A DNA stretch of 64,000 nt from Hymenochaete sp. R1. Taxonomy: Eukaryota > Basidiomycota > Agaricomycetes > Hymenochaetales > Hymenochaetaceae. Below the pieces are notes generated by a model. It was not told the origin of the DNA, did no database searches, and saw nothing but the letters and a program-made list of their open reading frames with translations. This document shows positions 43,135-54,724 of the stretch, in pieces. Positions within the stretch are counted from its first letter, which is position 1, and every line of letters begins with the position of its first letter. The translations under genes and the position numbers were made by a program. The DNA lies in contig JAFREE010000077.1 of NCBI GenBank assembly GCA_019400425.1, positions 1 to 64,000 of the forward strand, given 5' to 3'.

Positions 43135-45850
43135 TCATCTTACCTGAAGCTGAAAGCGCGATTGCGACTGTCTTTTTGGTCGGTCCGAAACTCTACATTG
43201 AGATGAGATACGTGCTCTTTTGCTCTGACGTATGCCGCACTTATATGAGTTGCCTGTCCCAGGCTTTCGTTTCTTCTGGCCGTGCGAGCGCGTGGGACGT
43301 TGCTTCAAAGAATTAGATGGATCGGAGGCGGTCTCTATAAGAGGGAGGCTCGAGGGACGACGGTCCATGTCCATGTCTGGCGCTTCGTCCTCGGCATTGC
43401 GTTCACCGTCATCGTTCACGATAGCTTCGGGATCTTCGACCGCGGTGGTGGAATGCGCTTCGGAATCCCTTTGTTTCGTCGTTGCGGCCAGTCGATAGTT
43501 TTCCGGTTCCCTGCGAGATGATTCCTTTGATAAATCCATACCGACACATGTTTCCTCCAAAGAGAATGCTGTGAGAGCATCGACGGGGTCCTCTTGCGTC
43601 GTTGCCGTCGTGTCCATTTGACAATGATTTCTAGGTAAATCACCATTGCAGCGCGCTTCCTCCAAAGATAAAGCCGGAAGAGCATCCAGACCGTCTTTTT
43701 GCGTCATCGTTGTCGTCGTCGCTTCCGGCTCCTCGATATCACTTGGCAGATCCCCATCGACACTTGCTTCATCCAGAGATTCCGTCGCGACCGCATCTGC
43801 AGGATTGAGACGGAAAGATTCAACCCATTCCTTCACCCAGTTCGATTCGCTATCCTCGTCATATTCGGGCACGGTCACATTATCGATGCACTGGGTCGCA
43901 GCTAGATTGACCTCCGTCAACGGCACACTCGCAACTCGCTCCCCGTTCAACGCAGCTGTGGTCTGATCGTAAGCGTCTTCGGAGTCTGATTCAGAGATGG
44001 AGAGATCGTCTTCCTCGATGAATTCATTGTCTGCCGGTCCTCCACCTTGGTCACCACCATTATTTTCATCCGCTGGAGGTCCCTTGTTGTTCGCGCCATA
44101 GTTTCCGTCTAGCATCCTCCACCTTTGTCCCTCGGTACCTCGATTATAGAGCCTTGTCGCCATTCCAGGTTGCGATTCACGGACGAGGTTGTCGAAGCTA
44201 TCCCGGATGTAGTCGAACGCAGCACAAAGGCCGAGATAGAACATCATAAACTGACTTGCTTCTAGAAGGTCCCAGCTCTTGATCCTTTGAGTCGCCTGGC
44301 AACAAAAATCAGTCAACTGCATAAGTATATCGCTTATTTACTTACAAAACGCTCTCGCCCCAATACGTCGATCTCAGGATAGCTCATATACAGCTCTATC
44401 AAACTACCACTCAACAGAAGGCCGAACACTTCGAAGTCTTTCTTAAAGCCAAGCGCTCTACGATGATGTATCATGGTCCCAAAATATAGCTGGAGTTGAC
44501 GCAGACCAGCATCATGGCCATCGGCTTTGGCCTCGAAAGCAAGTATTATTGGATCATATTCTATATGACCCCAGCTCCAAGAATGAAGAGTCGCGTCGTA
44601 TTGGTCGGTGATAGCATCCAGCGGGATTGGTCTCGTATAAATGGCGTCGGCTCTTGCATTTGTGGCGAGCATTTTTCCCTTAACAGAATAGTGCGGTAGG
44701 GCAATCAAAGCTTCAGCACTAGTCGTTATTGTTGTCAGTTACAGAAGAAAGAAGTACAAAAAGGCTCACTTACCGGTACAGCACCTTCCCTCGGTCTAAC
44801 CCCCGCTGACAAGCAGCATAATGTATTACTGCCTCAACCGGCACCCGTCTGCTAGCTTCGTTAAGTTGAGCTACGCACGCGTCAAGAAACATCTTGTAGT
44901 TCAGAATCAGTGCTTGATAACGCTTCTTGAATCCGTATTTGTCTGCGCCTCCAGTCGGAGAACCTGCCGTTCTCCAGGCCATAAAAGTTGTTTCGCCGAA
45001 CGAATCTATGAACTTTTGCACGATGAATAACGAGAAAGAAATATGCTTTAGGAAATCACTTACATCCTCAGATTTGACAAACTCCGGCAGAGCAACATCG
45101 TCCAGATGCGATTTGATCTTGTCTCCCTTGCATAACAAATATGGGTTTGGTTCCAGCACCATTTTATATGCCTCAGCATATTTCTCCCACTGTGTATCGC
45201 TTTTTACAGCTCTAAAAACAATATTAGAACTTGCATCGACCAATTATAAGTGCATCTTACTTAGAAGCGCAACTTGACCCTTGCGTAAAGCTATACGAAT
45301 GTGTATCAGGGGTGAAAATCTATTGAAACACAATGCCGACGTACAAGGTGCTTGCTTTAGTTGAGTTTTTCTGTCGCTTTCGTCTGTACAATATTTAGAC
45401 ATTGAATAATTTGTGATGGTCGCTTGGCTTACCCTTGACCAGCCATCGCCGCGCCAGAGCTGAAACGATTTTTCCTACAATAGAATGAGAGAGCCATTCG
45501 TATTAGCCACGCAATGATACGTACAGTGATTGCATGACAGATGCCGCTTCCTTTCCCTTTCCGCTACTCTGAACGGAAATCGCCTTTTCTGAGAGACGTG
45601 CACTGGCTGGTGCATCAGGAGGCCCCATGAGTTCTTTAGCTTTGCCTTTGCCCTTCTGTGATTTAGGTGATTTCGATGAGTTTCGAGCATGTGATTTGGT
45701 CTTCTTCCTCGACGGAGATACAGATGGACCTGGTTCGTCTGCTACTGGTTGAGGCTCCCGATGACTTTCTTCACCATTCTTCGAGTGAGCTGAGCGTAGC
45801 GAATGACCGCTCCGACTCCTCTTCACAGAGGCATTCGATACCTTGTCCAT
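43135..45850 (-). CDS. Hypothetical multi-exon protein with acidic repeats
   Basis: I do not recognise this protein. The start is probably MDKVSNAS at 45850; the first exon is a basic Ser/Lys-rich stretch (KSPKSQKGKGKAKEL) that looks nuclear. Introns follow near 45538-45480, 45440-45385 and 45260-45215. A globular part comes next: TQWEKYAEAYKMVLEPNP, FMAWRTAGSPTGGADKYGF, RVPVEAVIHYAACQ, then HSWSWGHIEYDPIILAFEAK and SYPEIDVLGRERF, with short introns near 44330 and 44740. The last 390 residues are acidic, with three degenerate repeats of about 37 residues sharing a SL-E-A...DL core, and a basic end (QKKRKPGTG, KRARISSQ). A second donor close to the stop could add an exon. Exon edges are approximate. 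Confidence 0.6.
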
Positions 45851-46173
45851 TGAGAGATGAGTTGACGATGAAAGAAGAAGCAATGACCGACAGGAGAAAG
45901 GGAAGATGATGAGAGTTGAAGTTCAAGAAGTAGCTTGCTCGACGCGCGACGCGACTTCAGAGAGAAAGTCGCGGTAGCTTCCAACCACATAACGTAATCT
46001 CACATATTAGGTCATCACTTTCTTCGACCGGCTCTCACCTGAGTCACCTGCTTTCTCCCTCTCTCTACGATTCAAAAGAGACTTCAGTATCCACGTTATG
46101 GGGCTACTTACGCATACAGTAACTATCCTGACAGATTCCTCTACGTATTTGCCGACACTAAATCGATTTCCCA
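45851..46173. other. Intergenic, no gene seen
   Basis: Upstream region of the hypothetical gene and downstream of the old yellow enzyme locus. Nothing recognisable is seen. Confidence 0.5.
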
Positions 46174-47551
46174 CTAATTACCCGCGCTCTGCACGTTATC
46201 GCGTGCCTTCTTCCCTTCCAAGTACCTAGCTTCGGACTCCGCATCCGCAAAGCTATGCGTAACGTATCCGTTAGAACTTGCATTACTGTAGAACGTCGTA
46301 CGGTCATACGGTGCGAAAGGAATTTGCTTCTTGAGACGAGCAGGGAGGTCGGGCTGACGAAGGAATAGACTCAGATGGATGATCTACTCGCCAAAGAAGT
46401 ATGATCGAGCATTCTTCCTACTTACGTTCGAAGTGAAATACCGCCCAAACACCACCAATTCTCCCTCCTTCCCTTCACCCTCGACTTCTTCAAATACGTT
46501 CTCAGCGTTATATCCTCCCGCGCTCAAGTACAGCGACCCATTCCGCTCATATTCGCCTTTCCAAATCTTGCGCAGAAAGTCGTTGGACTCGCCTTCGAGA
46601 GGCGTGCGGTCGAAGTTAGCGTGCGCCCGTGGTTCGACCACATGGATGTACGCGAAGTGAGGATACTCAGCGCGGATGGAGGTGACGAAGTGAGTAAAAG
46701 TTGGGTACGGGTCCTCCATATGCATGTCTTACAGGACATTCGGATGCATTGAGTCGTTGTACTCTATCAAATATACACGTACTCACCTTGAAACTGCGCG
46801 AACGGACTCAATCGGATTCCCGTTCGCTCTTCCCCAACTTCCTCCACAACTCTTCTTATTACTTCCAACTCAAACCGGGTCCTCTTCTGAACCGACCCAC
46901 CCCACTCGTCCGTCCTCTTATTACATACATCCCGAGTGAAATGGTCAATCAGATACCCTTGTGTCCCGTGGATCTCAACACCGTCGAATCCAGCACCATG
47001 CACCGCATTCCGAGCCACCTTCGCATATAACTGGATATACTCCAGTATTTCCTCATTCGTCAGCTCAGATGGATCAGGATTCTTCGCATCAGCTCCCGAT
47101 GACTCTGGGTTTCTCGCAGATAATGCAACAGGCGACGAAGAAACATACGGATACGTCCACCTGGATTACTCTCTTCATCTCTCCTTGCAAGTATCCCAGG
47201 ATCCGCTGCTCGGTCCAAGGCCCAAAGCTGTAGATAAATAAAACAACCTTGTGCGTGTGCGGCATCTACAACCTTCTTCTAGCCCTCAACGCACTCGTCC
47301 CAGATTCCTGGGACGTTGTCGTACCCTCCTGCACGAGGAGCGATGAAGGTCGCTTCAGTGACGAGGAGGCCTCCTGGGGTAGATGCTCGTTGATCATAGT
47401 AGTCTACCATGCGAGGTGTCGGGATGTGTGAGAGGGAAGCGCGGTATCGAGTGAGGGGTGCAAGCACGACTCGATGAGATAGATGAGAGATCCCGATGCG
47501 AGTTGGCTTGAAGAGCGGGGACGTTGAAGTGTCCAGATTTGTGGAAGCCAT
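46174..47551 (-). pseudogene. Old yellow enzyme-type NADH:flavin oxidoreductase, disrupted
   Basis: The minus strand encodes a complete OYE-like (beta/alpha)8 barrel: SPLFKPTRIGISHLSHRVVL, APLTRYRA, LLVTEATFIAPRAGG, then FIYLQLWAL, VHGAGFDGVEIHGTQGYLID, NKRTDEWGGSVQKR, ERTGIRLSPFAQFQ and FGRYFTSN. Two breaks interrupt it. A TAG at 47281-47279 stands where relatives have the Trp of the (A/E)WKKV motif. Near 47160 one base is missing, so SNPGG and TYPYVSSSP lie in different frames. Introns near 46785-46735 and 46430-46370 have good splice sites, and the C-terminus (YVTHSFADAESEARYLEGKK) is intact, so decay is recent or the defects are sequencing errors. Intact relatives reduce activated alkenes with NADPH and FMN. 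Confidence 0.82.
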
Positions 47552-48279
47552 GGTTAATGTCTAATTGTCGAAAGAGAGCATCGGAGACGAATATCTTAAA
47601 AGGCTGATGTTGATAACGAGCCAGGAAGCAGCGGGTGGGAATTTCACTGTCTTGAGTCTAGTAAATGCTAACTGCGCGAGTCAGTGGAACCCGCTTTCAC
47701 TGAGGTTCTCCAGAAACATCAGAGAGCGGCCCGCTAGCTTAAGCTCCATGTCGTCGGACGGATTCGAATTTGGTAACCACGGCCATCGGTCCACGCCACG
47801 ACGACACTCCCATAACAAATCCACATTAATGTTCACAGCACAAAATTGCGCATGTGGTAGGATGCACTATGATGGCTGGTCAGTTTTTTTTAAAAAAAAA
47901 AACATTAGCCATGTTAAACCCATTGAAACTCCCAGAGTGAACAGAACATCGGCCCGGTTCCCAAGGAATCCCGCCACAATGAGTTTCGAGTCGGCTGTGT
48001 AACAAAACTGGCTTTTGTCGACCAGCGCGATGTCTGCTAATGTACCGAATGGATGCGCCGGCCCTTCCTCTACGATTCAAATAATCTGCACCTGCTACGA
48101 GTTACGACTGACTTTTTGCGGTTTCGTAGAGCTCAAGGGTTTGAGTCGTAGACAAAGCCACTCACTCTAAGGTATAAAAGACATCTTTAAGATAGTTTTC
48201 TTTTCAACATCATCCAAGACCACCAGTCTCTCAAGCCTACATCGAACCACCGCCTATTCAACCAGAACAGCTGACACAT
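47552..48279. other. Intergenic, divergent promoters
   Basis: Lies between the old yellow enzyme locus and the small-protein gene. A T6-A10-like homopolymer stretch is at about 47885-47900. A GGTATAAAAG TATA-like box (about 48171-48180) precedes the small-protein start by about 100 bp. Confidence 0.5.
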
Positions 48280-48526
48280 ATGGCACCTACAACCGAAGGT
48301 TCGCCTCGTTTTCTGTTTTCTGGGAGCCAATTACGGTGCTAATACCTCTCGCTTCGCTTTAGAACTTTTCCGCGAAGGCCTCAAGGGAAAAAGCAAGCAG
48401 CAGCTCCAGGATGACTTGAAGAAGGCGAAGGAAAAGAAGGCACAAGGACACGAGCTCTTGTTCGCGGGCCTTTCGTATGAAGAAGCGTTCGCGATCTACG
48501 AAGAGGAGATCGCGAAGGCGAAATAA
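48280..48526 (+). CDS. Small 60-residue charged helical protein
   Basis: Two exons: 48280-48298 and 48363-48526, joined at an intron with donor GTTCGC and acceptor CTTTAG. The product is MAPTTEELFREGLKGKSKQQ followed by LQDDLKKAKEKKAQGHELL, FAGLSYEEAFAIYEEEIAKAK and a stop. The second exon is open and highly charged, with helix-forming residues in amphipathic spacing. I do not recognise a family. The short 5' leader contains CTCTCAAGCC and ACCACCAG-type sequence, and a TATAAAAG lies about 100 bp upstream, which supports a real transcribed gene. It is too short to be found by length filters. It might act as an accessory subunit or binding peptide; this is a guess. Confidence 0.6.
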
Positions 48527-49471
48527 TGTAGTGTCCGTCTTCAACTTGAATCTTGAAAGTTGTAATAGTCAATAGTAGGCTCTGGAAGAAAATTGAAAAT
48601 AAATAAAGAATCGATTCGCTCTTCGGTATGCGGCGTTGGGATATGAATGAAATAAGAAGAATAAAGTGGTTGAACAGGCGACTGTCGAAGCGAAGTAACG
48701 CTCAATAGCTGGCGAACAAATCTGAGCCCGAGAGCAATCATGATAAAGCCTGTCTACGTACGAAATATTGGTCATTAGCCCCTTTCAGCTTTCCGTCCTC
48801 GTCATGAGTCCACAAATTTTAAGTTCAAAGGCGCAGAACAAGTCAAAAATATGGAGGAAGCAAATAGTTCCGCCTTCATAGAGCATAGATAACATAGATA
48901 GCACACAGATGCATGGGACGACGCCAAGAAACCTGAGGGAAGAAGTCGAATGAACACCGAACACGGCTTCAGTACTAGAGTTATATGTGCTGCCAGTGAG
49001 TCGACATGACAACCACTATCATAAGATGAATGTTCTCCTCGACATATCGACGACGTTCACGCGCACGGGGGGTCTTTCGTTTCTTTTCTAAGTTCCTGAG
49101 AAAGGGCCGGGAGAAGTTCATCACGACCTTGCGTATTCGTGTGTTGCGGTACATGTTACAACGCCCCGTGAATCGACTTTGATAACGAATGTTACTCGTG
49201 CTCGGTCGCTCCCATGTCGCAAGACCTTAAGCTTGCCATTGTTTAAAAAGAAGCCAAAGGAAGAATTGAGTACTGAGCGCATACTCTAGGCTAGGCCTCG
49301 GGAATACGATTGTCCATCCAGGTTCCATGCTATGAGCTGGCTGTAAAGGCTCGGGAGGTGACGCAGAGGCGGCACATGCACGACGAAAAGAAGATCCTTG
49401 TCGGGCCTAGGGAGAGTGAAGGTTTTATGCAAGGAAGTTGTTCCGTTCCTGGTGAGAGTGTGGGGTAACTG
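48527..49471. other. 0.9 kb without a recognised gene
   Basis: No coding signal recognised. Short open frames on the minus strand have no motifs. Confidence 0.5.
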
Positions 49472-49668
49472 ACGCGCCCTTTGAGTTTGAAATTTGAACT
49501 CAAGCGCGCGTGTTGATCTTAACGATGAGCGTGTAGCCCGGATTTACTAGTCGATCGGTCATCAAACTTTTCTACAAATACTCGTAACAAATATTTGTGG
49601 CAGACGATGCACCAAATGTCCAACTTAACCTTCAAGACTGGGAGAATGTCCGAAAATCATCATCAACA
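49472..49668 (+). repeat. 197-bp dispersed repeat, copy B
   Basis: Full-length partner of copy A at 42707-42903. The palindromic start is better preserved here (TTGAGTTTGAAATTTGAACT). The flanks of the two copies are unrelated, so the 197 bp look like a defined mobile unit and not part of a larger duplication. No terminal inverted repeats join the two ends, and no target duplication is obvious. Confidence 0.8.
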
Positions 49669-49885
49669 GCATAAAAAAGTACACTACATAAAACAAGCAT
49701 CAACCAGGGAAACGAAAATATAAGAAAAGCGGGAAGAAAGCCAGGAAAGAGTTTCGGACAAGAATAGAATAAATGCATTGAAAAAAATGACTAACCCACG
49801 CCGAATTGATCGCGATCTTTGCGAAGTTGAGAAATTCAGTGATGTAACAGAGGAACGACGAGAAATGATGAGGACAAAGGGCAAT

Positions 49886-51839
49886 CTAAATGTAGGAGTG
49901 CGAGCAGAAGGTATCAATGAAGTCAGCCACATCGTGCCAGTATCCTCGTTGTACGCATGTATCGTCTACAGAATGAATCAATGAAGCTTTTCTAACGCAG
50001 TGCAGACCGATTACTCACTATGCGAGCCTTCCCGATACTCGACCAACTTGCCTGGTCTCCTTCCTCTCGACCGACCGGACATTTTCGCTTCCCTAAATAG
50101 TCTCTCCAACTCATGCATATGCGCCTGGGGAACGATCTCGTCTTTACGTCCGCTTAGCATCAGTACAGGTGTTGTCGCAGGGATGAGGTGTACTTTCGAG
50201 GCCGAGTCCCATTTTTGGTGACAAAGAAAGGCAACGCGCGATAACATGGGCATCGCGGTAGGGATAAGTCGAGGGATGGAGAGGAATGTGTTTTCGAGGA
50301 TAAGGGCATGGATCTGACAAATAAATAAGGGTCAGTCTGTGAATAGAAAGTCGACAGAACTTCACGCTCGAGAGTCTGAGAACGACTGGCTCAAGAAGAT
50401 GAAATCGACTCGAAACGTACTTTTGTAGGGTTTTTACTCGCAAGGTCGATTGACACAGCGCCGCCTATTGATTGTCCAAAAAGAACCTGGATGAAAAACT
50501 TGTTTGTATGCAGATGTAATAGACTGAGATCCAGAACGTACGATGCGTGTTTGAGAAAGGCTAGGGTGTGAGGTGATATAGTTTAGTGATGTTTGAGCAT
50601 CCAACTGAATTCCTTCTGAGGAGTAAGAACAACGTAGATACCTATAACTTATAAGAGCTTACCCTTCTCAGATGGAGACCCTTCTGATAAACCATACCTT
50701 GCGAGAGTACATGAGTCTATATGCGAAAAAGAAAGGCTAACGGTCTATCACTCACCCTCGATATGATAGCATAAAGACATTGCACCTCATCTCCATGAAG
50801 AACATCTTCGCCAGAGGTATACGATGACCTTCTCGAATAAATAAGTTTAAAATAATACATGGATGAGCACTGTCTATTTACCAGCATTACCCCCGTTCCC
50901 ATGAAACATCATGACTGTCGGCCTCGTCGCGGCATACTTCATTTACAAATATAAGAGAGCTTTATTAATAGCGCATTCCTATCTGAAACAGGCGTGTGCC
51001 ACGCACCTCATCATCCGACATCCTACTCCCGCCATGCTCTGAGTGCACGACTTCCCCGTTCTCCCCAACGGCCAGTTCCTTCCGTTGCACGAGTAAGAAC
51101 GCACGCACTTTGACGTGGTCGGGCGTGTCGAGGATAAGTTCTTCGTATGGGAGCCCAAAGTCAGACGGGACAGAGACGTCTGTTGACAACGACAAATTCG
51201 ATGAACAAGAGACTCGAAAACAATGAAGGATGAACAACACACCTGTTCTTGATCCGGGAGGGAAAGCAGAAGGGTAGATCAGGTAGTTCTGGCCGTAGTA
51301 GAGCAGTCCAAGACCTTGCGAGAACATGACGACCCGCGTGCCAACCGACCGAATTTGATTCCGAATAAACAATTGACGAAAAGAAGCCGATAAGATAGAA
51401 AAAGAATAAGGAATGTCGTCAGCGGCGTTGCCCACAAGCTTGTCGACGGGGATGGTGGTTAGAGGGAAAGGGTCGGATGTAAAGACTCACTGAGGGTTGA
51501 GAATCCGACGGCTGAAGCGAATGTGCCCTAGAAGGGTAGGGATAAGAGGTGTCGTTAAGTTATCGGCGGGTCATGGACAGGCTCGCAACACAATCTAGAA
51601 GCGCTGCGCAACCCGCTCGGAGGCGGCGACGGGCATGCCGTCTTAACAATTTCACGGCGGCGAGCCCGATATGTGAATGAACGGGCCTCATCGACGTCAA
51701 AACATCTGAATTTGAGTGAAAGACATGACCGAAAGGAGTAGACCGAGCACGGAGTGTGGCGGCGATGGCGGTTGCCTAAATGAATGGATGAAATACTCAC
51801 CTTTGCTACGGACTGCAGGCTAGGTAGGTAGCCCGACAT
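49886..51839 (-). CDS. Alpha/beta-hydrolase of the BEM46/ABHD13 family
   Basis: A gene of about ten exons; the first four are 51839-51801, 51527-51491, 51314-51243 and from 51179. A short N-terminal hydrophobic region (FASAVGFSTLSLGLLYY) is a likely membrane anchor. Family motifs follow in order: NYLIYPSAFPPGSR, DFGLPYEELILDTPD, MFHGNGGNAGHRIPLAKMFF, MRCNVFMLSYRGYGLSEGSP, the nucleophile elbow GQSIGG, the acid strand MLSGRKDEIVPQAHM, and EGSHRYWHDVADF with the catalytic His. BEM46 proteins are membrane-associated hydrolases linked to polarity and growth in fungi; the substrate is unknown. The gene has an inactive inverted copy at 28737-30427. The second intron as drawn is long (176 nt) and may hide another exon. 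Confidence 0.88.
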
Positions 51840-52646
51840 TATCTAGACGGCACGGACGATGAAGGTGAATACACAAGAGACGAAGCGCTGGCCCTCGCCG
51901 CCGTCGATGACGATGACGAACTTGGCTTGGACGCCCGCGTCCGCGACGCGCTACCGGCGGCATACATCTTGTACTAATGTTTAAGCTTAGACTTCTCTCA
52001 CTCTCACATACAAAATCGACGTTTCCCTGAAAACTTGCTACACGACTGGCTTTTCAAGAACAAAAAAGTCTGAAGCATATCATGAGGGGACAAGCTCTAG
52101 CACTGGCTTCTTTTCTTTTCTTCTACGTAGTTAATTAATGTTTTTTGTCCTGCATACGAGGGCATACCGCAACATACGTTTGTTACACTTTCCACCCCAA
52201 CAAGATATTCTCGTAAGGGTTTCCCGAATAACAGACGCGATGGAATTTGACTAAGGGTTATGGCGGATAAGCCGATAAGAGTTAGGACACTATGAGGAGT
52301 GAAGAGGCCGGAGAAATTGAAAAGAAAAATTAGAACGTTTCGAACCCTTCTATGAAGACGTCGGGTAGGACTTGGTGTTAAATCCATATATATTTAGCGA
52401 GACAGAACATATTGCATATGTATCGACGTTTACCAATGGTTTGGCAGTGAAGATAAGAAAGATATATCATCGCCTTGGGTTTCAAACTCTTGCACATGCC
52501 TGGCACGGGCAATGCACAAACAACGACGAAGCTCGGTCCATATCAAGTGCCTTTTGTGCTTTGTCGACTGTATGTCTATCTTACACGTTGTTTATCTGCT
52601 TCCGTTTCCGTCATTTATCAATGTCACGCCGCTACATTCGTCGTAT
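51840..52646. other. Intergenic between hydrolase and kinase-DM9 copy 6
   Basis: Upstream region of the hydrolase and 3' flank of copy 6. The first 60 bp have a recognisable counterpart upstream of the hydrolase pseudogene (CGTGCC..CT..A-ATG). Nothing else is recognised. Confidence 0.45.
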
Positions 52647-54724
52647 TCAGGCCTTCCAGCAGCTGAAGAAAAAGCAACTTAATATGACGATCATTGCGAA
52701 ATGCGTATGAGTAGAACTCACAGGATCTCGTACGCGTCGGAGATGCGATACTCCTTCCACCCCCAGACGAACGAAGCTCCGCGCTTAAGATGCAGTCAAT
52801 AACAATTTCACAAAAAAAAACACCAAGAAAAAACATACCAAATGCTTGGCCGTCTTGCCAGGGACTCGAATATTGGGACCGTTCACAAATCCCACGGCGT
52901 GATACAACTCACCCGTCTTATTCTCCTCGTCTTCGTACCCACCTACAACGGGGCGCCGGCCAGTCGGAACTTCACCATCCTTCGTAAGAACGAGCTCCAT
53001 CAAGTCCCTATCAAATCGCAACACGGTGTAAGATTGGCATGCCTGTTCCTTCCCGTCGTAAGGGATATGACACGCCATCGCCACCAGAAGGCTCCAGGTA
53101 AACCCCTTTCCGGGTACTAGAGAGCCGTTGAACGAGCCCGACGTGAAGTACACAGGGTTGCTTGGGTTTGAATCGCTGCATGGCGGCTCGCCGAACTCAC
53201 CACTACCTTTTAAATTTGCGATTTCGAGCACTTCCTCGGCTGAAGTGATGCGGAATCCTTTCCCTGGACCGACTGGGGTGCGGAGGAAGGAGCCGGAGGG
53301 GTCGCTGTGTGTGAGTTTTTTGATGAACGAACGAACGCCAATGGAGCTCTCCCCCTTGAGCATAGATGAGAGAAGGCCAAATCCCATTCCGCGCCCAGCC
53401 TGCCGCACAGAGGTTTCGAAATAGGGAGAAAGGAGTTGTTCGATGAAAAAATTGTTCAGATCATCAAAGAAAGGACTGCGAAGGAAGTGCAATATATCGT
53501 TTATATTCGGACGGCGCACTGGATCTTGTATCCAACACAACTGGCAGAGTCTCCAAAGACGATCGATCACAACGTCCTTTTCAGGTTGCTTCATTGAGTC
53601 CGGAAGGTCAGGTAAGTCCCGGCTTAAGATTTTCTGTATTGTCAATGCAGCATCGCACATGTAGCCAAAAGGCTGATCTTTCCGGAGAAGAGCCTGCCCG
53701 TCCTTTCAGAACGGAACGATATCTATATTCAAAAGAAAGGCTCCAACTCACAACGACTGTCATACCTAAGGCCCAAATGTCGGCTTCCTGGGACTGTATG
53801 ACTAAACCAACTTCGGGATTGAATTGCAGAAGCTCAGGTGCCATGTACTGAATCGATCCATGGAGCGTTGTCGGAAACCGTCCGGTCAAGCAGCTGGCGA
53901 TGAATATCCGGCTGACATTGAAGTTTCCAATGGCAGCTCGTCCAGACTCCGTGACTACAATATTGTCCTGAGGCAGTAGGTTAGTATTAAACTCAAAGAC
54001 AAACGCCGAAGCAAACTTATGAGGCCTTACCGGGTTGATATCGGAATGAGTAATATTGTTTTCATGTAGGTAAGCGAGACCACTTGCAATATCGTCAACC
54101 TAGAGGAAAGTTAAGACGCATAATCAAGGGAATGACTGCTTATATCATACCAATTCCAATACTGTTCTAAGCGGTAAATTATTCTCTCTCACGTAGGAAG
54201 ACACATTGCCGTTTTCCATGCATTCGTACACGAGCATGGGGTACTTTGTATCTTGACATACGGCAAATCCCAATAACGGCAAAACATTGGGATGTTCAAG
54301 CTTTGACCAGACATCGACTTCTTTCTCAAAAACCTAAGCAACAAGATTCACTCTTGAACAAGTATCAATTTTTTCATAGAAATCATCCACGTACGTGATG
54401 ACATTCTTCCAAGGTCACCTGCAGCCTCGCAATAGTAACGTCGGTCACCGTCTGACCTTTCCCTTCGTCGTGCTGAACAAGGGTCCCTCTGAAGACTTCA
54501 CCGAAACTTGAAGCATCCGAGCTTATGGCGCTTGGGCGTATTGTTAGACTTGTCTCTTGGAGATAGAGATGCCTAATGCTCAAGCAAACTCCGGCATCGA
54601 GGTCGTCATCGCTAGAAGTGAACACACATTTGCTGTTGGGCTCTAAGGATGGAGAAGGTGGCATTTCGACGGAAAGTGTTCTGTCGGACTCAGACGCGGA
54701 GTCAGAGTGCGAGGCGAAGTGCAT
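52647..54724 (-). CDS. Pseudokinase-DM9 fusion protein, copy 6
   Basis: Seven exons on the minus strand: 54724-54395, 54333-54151, 54099-54031, 53967-53752, 53693-52839, 52783-52722, 52662-52647; 576 residues with an open frame throughout. The kinase fold is kept (FEKEVDVWSKLEHPN, MAPELL, DIWALGM), but catalytic residues are lost: VTIA for VAIK, THSDINPDN with Asn for the catalytic-loop Lys, and NFN for DFG (AIGNFNVSR). It should be catalytically dead yet could bind partners. The DM9 region is intact: FLRTPVGPGKGFRITSAEE, GEFGEPPCSDSNPSNPVYF, SGSFNGSLVPGKG, SYTVLRFDRDLMEL, RRPVVGGYEDEENKTGELYH and AYEILCWKA. Its N-terminal half is closest to copies 2 and 4. Transcription runs toward the hydrolase gene. 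Confidence 0.87.
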
